From positions 62,001 through 126,000 of the forward strand of contig NZ_JAENIM010000044.1 of assembly GCF_016595495.1 (NCBI RefSeq): DNA of 64,000 nt, given 5' to 3'. The translations under genes and the position numbers were made by a program. Shown here in pieces: positions 18,901-26,567 of the stretch (positions within the stretch are counted from its first letter, which is position 1; every line of letters begins with the position of its first letter). The notes under the pieces are model-generated. The model worked only from the letters and a program-made list of their open reading frames with translations. It searched no databases and was not told the DNA's origin. The DNA is from Persicirhabdus sediminis (GTDB taxonomy: Bacteria > Verrucomicrobiota > Verrucomicrobiia > Verrucomicrobiales > Akkermansiaceae).

Positions 18901-21900
18901 TCCAATAATGCTCATCTTTACGGCTGAGGTTGTTAGCGACGACCCAGATTTGCGGTAGCAAGCTGTCTGCATAGGCGACCTGCTGGTTTTTTTCAGCTGT
19001 GATAAGTGAGTAGGTGACCAGCCTGAGGTGATAAGATAGTTTGTTGGTTTGTGTATTGATGAGGAAGTCAAAGTGGCTGGTGAGGTAGCGGGTAAATTTT
19101 TCCTCTTCGTAGTTATTGACCAACCAGCTGTCGAGTTGGCTGTCATCGAGCTCGCTGCTAGGTTTGATTTCATCATCACCACAGAGTTCGTGAATACGCT
19201 CTTTGTTTCGCTGATAGAAGCCGCTGAGTGCTTGTTTGGTGACTGCAAACTGCTGGCGTGCAGCACTAGCTTGGCTCCAGCTGAGGGCGAGCTCAGTACA
19301 GCTTTTCTGGCAAGTTTCATCCAGCTGGTTGGCTGCGGAAATCATGATGGAGGCAGCGCTAGCGAGCTGGTTGGCGTCGAGTTTGCCAAGCTGGTCATCG
19401 AGAAGCTTAAGTCTAGCTGCTAGCTTGTTGTTATTGTTAAAGTGAAGTTTGATGAATGCACTGAGCTGCGCCGGCTGTGAGAATAGCAGCTGGATGAAGT
19501 TGCCGACGACGGCTTCATCAGTGTGGTCGTTTTCAATGGCTACAGCGTGTTGGTATAAGGTGAGAGCTTCATCTGATGGCTTGCTCATGCCGTCGCGATA
19601 GTTAGCTGCTTGGGTGAGTGCCCAGCCGCGTCGATAGTCGTCAGCACCACGGCTAGCGGCGACCTTTTCCATCATCTGGCTGGCTAGCACTTTGTGGCCA
19701 GTTTCAGCATGGTTAAAGGCGAGCATGTATCTGTAGAAAGCGAGATTAGCATTGGAGAAAATCTCGCTGTGATTCTCAATGACATCCTGATAGAGCGAGA
19801 TGCTTTCGTCGTATTTATGCTGCTGGTACTTCAGATAGGCTAGTCTGGTGTGAACGCGCGCTAATTTTTTGGGCTGGTCTTCAAACTGCTCCATGGCCTC
19901 AATTAGGGCTTTTTCTCGGGCTTCTATGTCTCCGTTGATAGGATATTGATAATCTATCAAGCTGAGTTGACCTTCAGCGGTAGGCATGGATGGAGGTGTT
20001 AGTTCTGGCTGAGAGATAGGAGAATTTGGATCGACATGAATGCGCGCTGTTTGGCTGATCCAGCTATCGAGCTGATTGGTGATGAGGCGTGTTTTTAGTA
20101 CTTGGCTGGCAGGTATTTTGTTGTTTTTGGTAGAAATTTCTAGTTTGGCTGTACACTTCCTGCCCTGCATTTTCCACGATCCGAGAACGTCCAGGTAATT
20201 GCTTTGCTGATGTATTTTTTCTGGCAGGGAGCTAGCTTTCCACCCTTGCGGGAGTAGGATTGATAGGGAGATTTTCTCTCTGTCTTGCCATTGGAAAAAG
20301 TCAGACTTTCTATATTGGTCGCCATCGTAGTTGTAGACTTGGTTGCTAGAGAAAGGAATGGGGATGGAGAGGTTGTTCTGCGCGTCTACTTCCGATGCTG
20401 GGATGGTGATGAAGAGTTTAAGCTGGCTAGGGTTAGGGAATTTTTTGTTCTCCGACTGGGGAAGGATGTAGTCGATAATCTCAGCGTTAGAGACGAAATT
20501 GGAGACCATGTTTCTGAGCCTAGTGATGGTGCTGTCGCGATCGAGGCCATGATAGCCAGAGGCTAGTGAGATGCTGTAGAGTTCTGATCCGGTGATGGTG
20601 AGCCAGCCGTGCATTTGGCCGTTAGTTTTTAAAGTGAGGTCGAAATCATAGTGGTAGCTATTTGGTTTACCTGCAGGGATGGTCTGCCAGAGCGCTTTGC
20701 CATTGTTGATGATTAGGGCATCACGGCCTGAGCTTGATTGGCTGAGCTGGCCAGGTGAGCCGAATTCTATGGTGGGGTCGCAGAAAATCCAGCTGGAGTT
20801 GTTATTTTCTAACTGCACAGCGAGGATGGCGTGGTTGAATTTACGGAAACCAGCGGTTTTGCGGGGAATGATTCCGAGGTGCTCGGTATTGACGAGGGTG
20901 AGACATGAGTGGATGCCTTTGTAGGCCAGCAAATTGCGCAGCAGGTTAGACTTATCTTTACAGTCGCCATACTGGTGTTTCCAGACTTCGTTGCAGTGGT
21001 AGGGTTGCAGCCCTGAATGGCCAAATTCTAATCCGAGGTAGCGCACATCATTGGCCACTTTTTTGTATAGTACCTCCAGGGTTTCTTCGGCGGATTTGCA
21101 ATCTTTGGTCCACTTATCGGCGAGGGATTTTAGTTCATCTGATAGCCCTGAGCGCGCATCAGCTAGCCCTTGGTACCAGCTAGCAAATTGATCCCAGTTG
21201 GTGAGAGTGGAGAGGTGGACGGCGGGGCCTGCTTGGGAGACGGGAGCGGCGGCGTTTTCGGAGGTGCCATAGGGGAGGGATTTTTTTGACCAGCTCAGCT
21301 GGGTGCGAGCATCGTTGAAGGCGCTTGTTTTGAGCTGGGGGATGCCATTGCCAATGGTGTCTAGCTGGAGACGTTGGTGCATCTGGTTAGGCAGGATGAT
21401 GGTGTAGCTTTTGCTGTCAGCTGGCCAGCCAGTGGAGAAGCCAATTTGGTAGGTGAATTGGTTGTCAATGCGTGGGTTGATAGATTCGTAGACGACGATG
21501 ACTTCGACGAGTGTGCCGACTTTGACATTAGGGTAGACGACGACGAGTGATTGGTCGCTGTTGTAGAGTTGTGACTGGCTCTCGTTACGGCCGCGCTCGA
21601 TGAAGGCTCCGTTAGCTGCAATGTTTTGTATGCTACCGTCTGGCTGGATGGTGCGCGCCATCGCTAGGTGCAGCTTTTGCAGTTTGTAGTCGTAAGCGAA
21701 TCTCTCTTGGCTGACGTACTCTGTACCTTTCTCGGTGTATGCTTGATAGATGTAATGGCAGGCTGTGGTGGTGCGGCCATTTTCGTGAACCCATGTGATT
21801 TGATTGGAATGTACGATGATGCCGGCATCTTCTGGGGTGGCTGGAACGTTGAACTTTTGTTGAAGACCTGTGGAATCTAGCAGTAGCGGCTGGATATGGT

Positions 21901-22006
21901 TTTCATATTCAGCAGGTGGCGTGGTGGATACCTCAATAGCTGCAGTTAGTTGGCTGAAGCATGATAGAGTTAGGAATAGTGCTAGAGTCTTGGCGATGAT
22001 GCGCAT
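15917..22006 (-). CDS. Giant secreted DUF3857/transglutaminase-like/TPR protein
   Basis: A 2029-aa protein with an N-terminal signal peptide (ALFLTLSCFSQLTAAIE). Residues of about 50-250 are a DUF3857 domain (AYDYKLQKLHLAMARTIQPDG). Residues of about 290-420 are a transglutaminase-like domain with the Cys in HQYGDCKDKSNLLR, a His in FNHAIL and an Asp in FCDPT, so the papain-type triad appears intact. A beta-rich segment follows (DFDLTLKTNGQMHGWL). From about residue 690 to the end are TPR-like helical repeats. It probably acts outside the cytoplasm in protein or peptidoglycan-associated cross-linking or hydrolysis, but no substrate is known. The TPR part is much longer than usual for this architecture. 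It is a single gene, well separated from its neighbours. Confidence 0.88.
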   Translation of the reverse strand: MRIIAKTLALFLTLSCFSQLTAAIEVSTTPPAEYENHIQPLLLDSTGLQQKFNVPATPEDAGIIVHSNQITWVHENGRTTTACHYIYQAYTEKGTEYVSQERFAYDYKLQKLHLAMARTIQPDGSIQNIAANGAFIERGRNESQSQLYNSDQSLVVVYPNVKVGTLVEVIVVYESINPRIDNQFTYQIGFSTGWPADSKSYTIILPNQMHQRLQLDTIGNGIPQLKTSAFNDARTQLSWSKKSLPYGTSENAAAPVSQAGPAVHLSTLTNWDQFASWYQGLADARSGLSDELKSLADKWTKDCKSAEETLEVLYKKVANDVRYLGLEFGHSGLQPYHCNEVWKHQYGDCKDKSNLLRNLLAYKGIHSCLTLVNTEHLGIIPRKTAGFRKFNHAILAVQLENNNSSWIFCDPTIEFGSPGQLSQSSSGRDALIINNGKALWQTIPAGKPNSYHYDFDLTLKTNGQMHGWLTITGSELYSISLASGYHGLDRDSTITRLRNMVSNFVSNAEIIDYILPQSENKKFPNPSQLKLFITIPASEVDAQNNLSIPIPFSSNQVYNYDGDQYRKSDFFQWQDREKISLSILLPQGWKASSLPEKIHQQSNYLDVLGSWKMQGRKCTAKLEISTKNNKIPASQVLKTRLITNQLDSWISQTARIHVDPNSPISQPELTPPSMPTAEGQLSLIDYQYPINGDIEAREKALIEAMEQFEDQPKKLARVHTRLAYLKYQQHKYDESISLYQDVIENHSEIFSNANLAFYRYMLAFNHAETGHKVLASQMMEKVAASRGADDYRRGWALTQAANYRDGMSKPSDEALTLYQHAVAIENDHTDEAVVGNFIQLLFSQPAQLSAFIKLHFNNNNKLAARLKLLDDQLGKLDANQLASAASIMISAANQLDETCQKSCTELALSWSQASAARQQFAVTKQALSGFYQRNKERIHELCGDDEIKPSSELDDSQLDSWLVNNYEEEKFTRYLTSHFDFLINTQTNKLSYHLRLVTYSLITAEKNQQVAYADSLLPQIWVVANNLSRKDEHYWKIQSHQARWLAQHKKYKQAITLFQEARKNTDFAKKWLSESYQLEGRYHEILGAEQSAINCYTAMQDLADEDVTICYMLVKAGALQVRLGQFQQALASWKRLTTVPVELWQDDEYSQDISEAIDLVSDEEALLKYWKNTAKWWSREATAGMRRLGVTIDKKPIRLYLGELFDSTDEELLSAAEKSNEEDFLNMSLRVLDYARWSPGGCYDYKHRVIDRYFNDDPKKIKHLYTIFLSLLKHVDCGNPEIVAFAQRSLIANHYDYSNLREARKYLDLYLPHIYEFDRYHQETMVWLYSLATDPKNKSAADECLTTCDRLWKEGITAMSAPEFAYSYTALLINTKQYQKALDVCLESRKLGFKDETNNDAIEKRITQLEEHLENNSSLNKGLQTWFKENKPSWFDAVRPTLLGQSVFDNASAFTTDNAGSQYLSAIKSLILVAIEPEIDDQTRLRAWLEASYQLFIQQATWTEAMTMLEAVISNKDIPLANRTELLYACYRAACNSGKVSEAKKMRRMPAYANLKLSIREELAPIMMDLAYAVRESSADDHMDNIHQLAQGEIDDLKYAVINLCLNQLLRLGEFEKFEEIIQSAKQWKFASDAPVNKFTAIVAMKNLLKKQQPIYELYAALNELIKAKGEEVQQHVSAELDDHLSPYSSSGNSFQQYQANTIAKLTNNFFDPVNTINQPYLTHCIWLNSEQKPDGKLILAASKIILDKADKNHDINYLGPLFLIAARDKQLHQQWHEQLEKHQDQFADNPRINLIYKLSQLYMDGQPEADDLVNITHKLKKTNQFVSFVEYVILLNTAITQQRPDLLTGNTAASKSLHNQYAWRFLPNEKIMQFNQQEIDKNTRDELLDKTLAKTVRLSGNCTDTSNLVWLMTLADHEGAEADIPEAIFDYLDEKYLYARDQYIIGACRSWLRQEHEEMLKQARLAIEIEPQNTTIKLLLARALAYNGKYQEANKIIQPLLKDHSFLREYSLVTHESLFKLIESKIPQ

Positions 22007-22207
22007 GGTAGAGAAAAGGTCTGGGAGATTTGTGTTAGCGGATTTGTCACGCTAATCGAAGTGCAGGTAGATTGGCGCAAATTGACTAAACAAAAAAGTA
22101 GATAGTTTGAACTAGCTGCATTTTGCATGTTAGGTCGAGCGGGTGTTTTGCTAGCCTATGGGATGCGAGCTGGCTGAGTTGGTTGGGGGAGTTTTTGGTG
22201 TGGGCGC

Positions 22208-22239
22208 AAAAAAGCCGAGCTGCGGTGAGCAGCTCGGCT
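22208..22239 (-). terminator. Intrinsic terminator of the HU gene
   Basis: On the minus strand AGCCGAGCTGC and GCAGCTCGGCT form an 11-bp stem with a 5-base loop, followed by six or more T residues. It lies 26 bp past the HU stop. Confidence 0.9.
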
Positions 22240-22264
22240 GGGTAAATTAGATGAAATGGATGGC

Positions 22265-22540
22265 TTAGAGGCTAGCTTTCAGAGTGGATGAGCACTTGAA
22301 GCCAACTGTCTTAGAAGCTTTGATTTTCATAGCTTCGCCAGTTTTTGGGTTGCGGCCCATACGAGCAGCGCGTTTTTTCACTTCGAAAGTACCAAAGCCG
22401 ATAAGTTGAACTTTCTTATCTTTTTTGATGCCTTTTGAGATTGAGTTGAGAACTGCAGCTACTGCATCTTCTGCAAGGCGCTTAGTTGCTTCATTTCCAA
22501 GTTCTTTTTGGACAGCTTCGACGAGTTCGGATTTATTCAT
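22265..22540 (-). CDS. hup: HU-family nucleoid DNA-binding protein
   Basis: A 91-aa histone-like protein. The helical dimerisation part (MNKSELVEAVQKELG...DAVAAVLNSISKGI) is followed by VQLIGFGTFEVKKRAARMGRNPKTGE, the beta-arm region that intercalates into the DNA minor groove, and a short C-terminal helix. The length and the RMGRNPKTG motif fit the family. An in-frame ATG three codons upstream (22549) exists, but the MNKSEL start is canonical. It binds and bends DNA without strong sequence preference. It has its own terminator and no operon partner. Confidence 0.96.
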   Translation of the reverse strand: MNKSELVEAVQKELGNEATKRLAEDAVAAVLNSISKGIKKDKKVQLIGFGTFEVKKRAARMGRNPKTGEAMKIKASKTVGFKCSSTLKASL

Positions 22541-22786
22541 AGCGATCACTTTTTTGTCGAAAACATCACATTTTGTAAAGATAAAATATTTTCTAATGGA
22601 AGAGCTGGAAAGTCTTGACTTTAAAGAAGATTTCTGACTTCAGGCAGTCGTTTTAATTTTGTCTATTCCTTATACCTATGAGCTTTGAGAGATGTTAGTT
22701 TTTGATAGATTAAGTTATTCTATTGCGGTTAAAGGGATTGCGGCTGTTTTATTGACCTTTTTAGCTAGATTTGGGTGAATGGATGA

Positions 22787-24124
22787 ATGCTAGGGCAAGA
22801 GCGAGAGATAGTGGATAAGGCGGCGCGAGTGGTGGAGGCGGTGGCGCCGATTATGCCTTTGGAGCGGGAAATTTTTTCTTATCTAGCTGATGCGCAAAGG
22901 GCCCAGCAGCGTGGATATTACCTGCCTGGCGAGGATGAAAGGGTGCGTGAGCTGTATGCTTGCTACCTGGATGCGCGGGTTTTGCTGCTGGAGGTGATTG
23001 AGGTTTTGTCGCCGATATTTAGGCGGGCGAGTCATTTGCACTGGGAGGATAGGCTGCGGGTATTTGGGGTGGCTTTTGCGGCGGCGGCGATGTTGTGCCG
23101 GGTGGCGACGTATTTTGTGGAGCTGGGGCGTGAGCTACCGGTGGTGGTGGCGAAGTTGGATGAGGCGGAGCCGAGGTTTGGCATTGAGCGCGGAAGTTTC
23201 ACGAGAATCTATAAGAGCTTGGCGTCGACTTCTAAGATGTGGCGGTTTTATGAGGCGACTCGTTATTATGATGCGAACCAGCTGGAGGTGGAGGAGGCCT
23301 TGGTTTCTGGTGGCTGGCCTGGGGTGGCGGCTATCTTGATTGGTGAGGAGGAGTTTTTGGAAACCCGTAAGGGGGAGTATGTGAAGCGCCAGCTGGATTA
23401 CCGGCTGTATTCGTTTAGGCGCAGGCAGTTTTCTGGTTATACTAAGGTGATGTTTCATTTGTTCCGTCTGTCTGGCAGTGTGATTGCGGAGCTGAAGCAG
23501 CCGCTGGTGAAGCCGCTAGGCGAGGGCAAGCGGGTGACGGCGGAGGTGCGCGAGCGGGTGCAGCCATTGTTAATGCCTGGCGATGTGTTGGTTACACGCC
23601 ACGAGGATGCGCTGAGTAATTTGTTTTTGCCTGGGTATTGGCCACATGCGGCATTGTACCTTGGGACTGAGGGCCAGCGGGCTGAGCTGGGGCTGGTGGG
23701 AGGCAAGCTGGCTGGTGCGCCAGATGGCACTTGTGTGCTGGAGGCGAAGAAAGATGGCGTTTTGTTTAGATGTCTTGATGAAACTCTCCATGTGGACGCT
23801 TTTTTAGTTTTGCGTCCATTGCTCAAACCTGAGCAAATTCTAGCAGCACTAAAACGAGCGATTAGTCACGAGGGGAAACTTTATGACTTTCTTTTTGATT
23901 TTAAAAAAGCTGATAGATTGGCGTGTACGGAGCTGATTTATCGTAGCTATGATTCGGTCGAAGGGGTTGAGTTTGAGCTATGTGAGCACAAGGGTAGATG
24001 GTGCCTTTCAGCCGAGGATCTATTAAGACAAGCGCTTGACAGGAAAATGTTCCGGCAAGTTTTGGAATTTAACAAGAACGGCGGACGTATACTAACTTCT
24101 TCGGGATCGTGTAGTCTAAGGTAA
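22787..24124 (+). CDS. Permuted papain-like (YiiX/NlpC-P60-type) protein with helical N-terminus
   Basis: A 445-aa protein. Residues of about 1-250 are helical and of unknown function. Residues of about 265-430 fit the circularly permuted NlpC/P60 (YiiX/YaeF) fold: LMPGDVLVTRHED, the His in YWPHAALYLG and the candidate catalytic Cys in DRLACTELIYRSYD. Such proteins are lipid- or peptide-directed thiol hydrolases. No signal peptide is visible. Codon use shifts within the gene: up to about 23750 it is very rich in GCG/GTG, then AT-richer, suggesting different histories for the two parts. It precedes the atp operon by 103 bp on the same strand, but a palindrome lies between and no functional link is implied. 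Confidence 0.72.
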   Translation: MLGQEREIVDKAARVVEAVAPIMPLEREIFSYLADAQRAQQRGYYLPGEDERVRELYACYLDARVLLLEVIEVLSPIFRRASHLHWEDRLRVFGVAFAAAAMLCRVATYFVELGRELPVVVAKLDEAEPRFGIERGSFTRIYKSLASTSKMWRFYEATRYYDANQLEVEEALVSGGWPGVAAILIGEEEFLETRKGEYVKRQLDYRLYSFRRRQFSGYTKVMFHLFRLSGSVIAELKQPLVKPLGEGKRVTAEVRERVQPLLMPGDVLVTRHEDALSNLFLPGYWPHAALYLGTEGQRAELGLVGGKLAGAPDGTCVLEAKKDGVLFRCLDETLHVDAFLVLRPLLKPEQILAALKRAISHEGKLYDFLFDFKKADRLACTELIYRSYDSVEGVEFELCEHKGRWCLSAEDLLRQALDRKMFRQVLEFNKNGGRILTSSGSCSLR

Positions 24125-24142
24125 ATCAGACCTTTAGCGACT

Positions 24143-24160
24143 TTGTGAAAAATTTCACAA
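24143..24160. promoter_or_regulatory. 18-bp perfect palindrome upstream of the atp operon
   Basis: TTGTGAAA-AA-TTTCACAA lies 67 bp before the atpB start and 18 bp after the stop of the upstream gene. It lacks a T tract, so it is more likely an operator or an mRNA hairpin than a terminator. Which protein would bind it is unknown. Confidence 0.45.
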
Positions 24161-24227
24161 ATGTGCTTGATACACCCCTTCCTGCGGGGTAAAGCCAGTT
24201 CGCCGCTCTAAATGGCGTCGAAAAATC

Positions 24228-25097
24228 ATGGCAATTCGTACCATTCTCATTTCATTTTTTGCTACGCTAGCAGGCGTAGGAAGTACGTTCGCAGCGGGCT
24301 TGCCTCAGCACGCTCCCACGCTCACCCCTGAAGGTTTTCCGTTTCCGATTTCCAACTCGATGGTGATGGTGTGGATGGCGGCGGCGATCATTATTCTCTT
24401 CGCGCAGGTGGCGACTCGCAAGATGGCACTGGTGCCAACTGGCTTGCAGAACTTCGCTGAGTGGCTGGTGGAAAGTCTTTACAATTTCCTCAAAGGGATT
24501 CTGGGTGAGCATTTGGTCAAGCGCACATTTTGGTTCTTCGGCACGATCTTCATTTTGATCTTGGTGAACAACTGGATTGGTCTTCTTCCCGGTGTAGGCA
24601 CCGTTGGTTGGGACGCTCACGGTCACGAGCACGTTTCTCACCCGCTGATGCGTGGTGGTAACGCTGACCTCAACATGACGCTGGCGATGTCTCTGACATT
24701 TGCAGTTCTCTGGCTCTACTGGGCGATTACAGAAAATGGTGTGAAAGGCTTTTTTGCCCACATCTTTGCCCCTAAGGGTAAGTTTGGCGGCCCAATGAAG
24801 ATCATGATGATTTTGGTCTTTGGCATGGTTGGCCTGATTGAAGTGGCCTCTATTGCGCTGCGCCCTGTGGCTCTCAGTTTCCGTCTCTACGGTAACATCT
24901 TTGCGGGTGAGAACCTGCTGGAAGGTATGATGATGCTAGGTCTGCCAAATTGGCTGATGTGGTTACCACCGCTTCCATTCTACTTCCTCGAGCTGCTGGT
25001 TGGTGTGATTCAGGCATTGGTATTTATGCTTCTCACCGCAGTTTTCCTCAAGCTGATCTGTGAACACGACGATCACGACGAAGACCACGCTCACTAA
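24228..25097 (+). CDS. atpB: F1Fo ATP synthase subunit a
   Basis: A 289-aa integral membrane stator subunit forming the proton half-channels. The essential arginine is in LSFRLYGNIFAGE. Other family segments are FGTIFILILVNNWIGLLPG and PLPFYFLELLVGVIQALVFMLLTAVFLK. The N-terminus (MAIRTILISFFATLAGVGSTFAA) looks like a cleavable signal, and the C-terminus is Asp/His-rich (EHDDHDEDHAH). First gene of atpBEFHAGDC; no atpI-like gene precedes it. Confidence 0.97.
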   Translation: MAIRTILISFFATLAGVGSTFAAGLPQHAPTLTPEGFPFPISNSMVMVWMAAAIIILFAQVATRKMALVPTGLQNFAEWLVESLYNFLKGILGEHLVKRTFWFFGTIFILILVNNWIGLLPGVGTVGWDAHGHEHVSHPLMRGGNADLNMTLAMSLTFAVLWLYWAITENGVKGFFAHIFAPKGKFGGPMKIMMILVFGMVGLIEVASIALRPVALSFRLYGNIFAGENLLEGMMMLGLPNWLMWLPPLPFYFLELLVGVIQALVFMLLTAVFLKLICEHDDHDEDHAH

Positions 25098-25196
25098 TAA
25101 TTTTTGCCGGTAACGGCACCAATACTTTTGTCAGCCAGACCATAGCATAGTGACGGTGGGGGCTGATGATAACCACAACGATAAACAACAAATATT

Positions 25197-25433
25197 ATGT
25201 TCGAACTACTTAACCTACTCGCTCAAGTCGAAGGTACACAAATCGCAAACTGGCACGTAGCATTCGCAGCACTCGGTGCTGCTCTTGGAATCGGTCTTCT
25301 CGGTTCTAAGGCTACTGAAGCAACTGGCCGTAACCCAGGTGCAGCTGGTAACATCCTTACTCTGTCAATCATTCTGGCAGCGCTTATCGAGGGTATCGTA
25401 TTCTTCGCGATCTTCCTTGCTAAGGTTAACTAA
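25197..25433 (+). CDS. atpE: F1Fo ATP synthase subunit c
   Basis: A 78-aa hairpin of two transmembrane helices that forms the rotor ring. The polar loop is ATGRNPGAAG and the ion-binding carboxylate is Glu65 in AALIEGIVFF. The residues next to it (Gly66, Ile67) and the Ile/Gly positions in helix 1 do not show the Gln and Ser/Thr set of sodium-binding rings, so it is probably proton-driven. A stable hairpin follows (25450-25470). Confidence 0.97.
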   Translation: MFELLNLLAQVEGTQIANWHVAFAALGAALGIGLLGSKATEATGRNPGAAGNILTLSIILAALIEGIVFFAIFLAKVN

Positions 25434-25449
25434 TTTAACCTTTCCCGCT

Positions 25450-25470
25450 CGCGCAAGCACGGCTTGCGCG
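25450..25470 (+). promoter_or_regulatory. Intercistronic hairpin between atpE and atpF
   Basis: CGCGCAAGC-ACG-GCTTGCGCG, a 9-bp GC-rich stem with a 3-base loop, lies 17 bp after the atpE stop. It is followed only by a short T run, so it may protect the atpBE message or attenuate partly, helping to give more subunit c than downstream subunits. Confidence 0.6.
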
Positions 25471-25511
25471 GGCACCTTTTCCTACTCTCCTAGAAATTAA
25501 TCAGTATCCGT

Positions 25512-26078
25512 ATGTTCCAAATCATTAACATCCTAGCAGCAGCACCAGCTCAGGCCGCAGTAGAAGGCGAGGGCGTTGTTCAGGAAATCGCACGTACCTT
25601 CGGTCTTAACGGCCCGATGTTCTTCTCGCAGTGTGTTTCTTTCTTCATCGTTATCCTGCTCCTCAAGAAATTTGCTTTTGGCCCAATTCTCAACATGCTC
25701 GAGCTGCGCAGCAAGCGCATCGAAGAAGGTGAAGAGAAACTCAAGCGCATTGAAAAGCAGCTAGCTGAAAGCGAAGAGTCCACAAAAATTGTGCTCGCTG
25801 AAGCAAACTCACAGGCTCAGCGCCTGATTGACGAATCAAAAGAAAGTGCCGCTCACATCAACGAGCAGGCGACTCAGAAAGCACTGGCTGAAGCCGCTCA
25901 GATCAAAGAGCGCGCGCAGAAAGATGCTGAGAATCAAGTCCAGCAGATGCGTGCAGAGCTCAAGCAAGAGTTTGGCCGCCTAGTGGCTGCGACAACTACA
26001 CAGGTCACTGGCAAAGTACTTACTGACGCTGACCAAGACCGCATTAACAAAGAGGCACTGGCAAGTGTCGAAGGGTAA
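25512..26078 (+). CDS. atpF: F1Fo ATP synthase subunit b
   Basis: A 188-aa peripheral stalk subunit. One N-terminal membrane segment (FFSQCVSFFIVILLLKKFAFG, about residues 37-57) is followed by a long charged coiled coil (EEGEEKLKRIEKQLAESEES...). The 35-residue N-terminal extension rich in Ala before the membrane helix is longer than in E. coli. The gene order places it between c and delta as usual. Confidence 0.95.
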   Translation: MFQIINILAAAPAQAAVEGEGVVQEIARTFGLNGPMFFSQCVSFFIVILLLKKFAFGPILNMLELRSKRIEEGEEKLKRIEKQLAESEESTKIVLAEANSQAQRLIDESKESAAHINEQATQKALAEAAQIKERAQKDAENQVQQMRAELKQEFGRLVAATTTQVTGKVLTDADQDRINKEALASVEG

Positions 26079-26115
26079 GTTGCCCGCTAGCTAATCGCTA
26101 AAGAAATCCATTTTT

Positions 26116-26508
26116 ATGAAAGCTTCAAAAGATGCCGTAAAAGCAGCAAAGCGCATTTTCCAGCTATGTCTGGTAGATGGCCGACTCGATGAGCAGAAAG
26201 TGCTCACAGCGGTGCGCAAGATCGGTGAGCGTAAGCCACGTGGATACCGTGGTATTCTGCAGACCTTGCAGCGTTTGGTACGTCTCGACGTCGAGAGCAG
26301 AACTGTGACCGTGGAGAGCGCAGTAGAACTCGACGCCGCCAGCCGCCAACGCATCGAAGACAGCCTGGTAGCCAAATACGGTGCCGGCTTAGCTTTCAAT
26401 TATTCAATCAATGCTGAGTTGCTGGGTGGCACTCGCATTCGCGTAGGTAATGACGTGTGGGACGGCAGTGTGCAGTCTCGCCTCAACCGCCTCGTGAACT
26501 CTATCTAA
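26116..26508 (+). CDS. atpH: F1Fo ATP synthase subunit delta (short form)
   Basis: A 130-aa protein. The C-terminal half is family-typical: ELDAASRQRIEDSLVAKYG and GGTRIRVGNDVWDGSVQSRLNRL, which contact subunit b. The N-terminal part is only about 60 residues, against about 100 in E. coli delta (177 aa total), so much of the six-helix domain that caps subunit alpha is missing or reduced. No longer in-frame start is apparent. Position in the operon and the C-terminal motif make the call firm; the shortness is notable. Confidence 0.88.
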   Translation: MKASKDAVKAAKRIFQLCLVDGRLDEQKVLTAVRKIGERKPRGYRGILQTLQRLVRLDVESRTVTVESAVELDAASRQRIEDSLVAKYGAGLAFNYSINAELLGGTRIRVGNDVWDGSVQSRLNRLVNSI

Positions 26509-26567
26509 ACTCCCGCGCCATCTGGCTAATTCATTTTACAAAATTTAAAACATAGAAACTTCTTATT

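Noticed and set aside
23135-23826. Minus-strand frames of 107 and 123 aa inside the YiiX-like gene
   Set aside because: They are reverse-strand shadows caused by high GC third positions in a confident gene.
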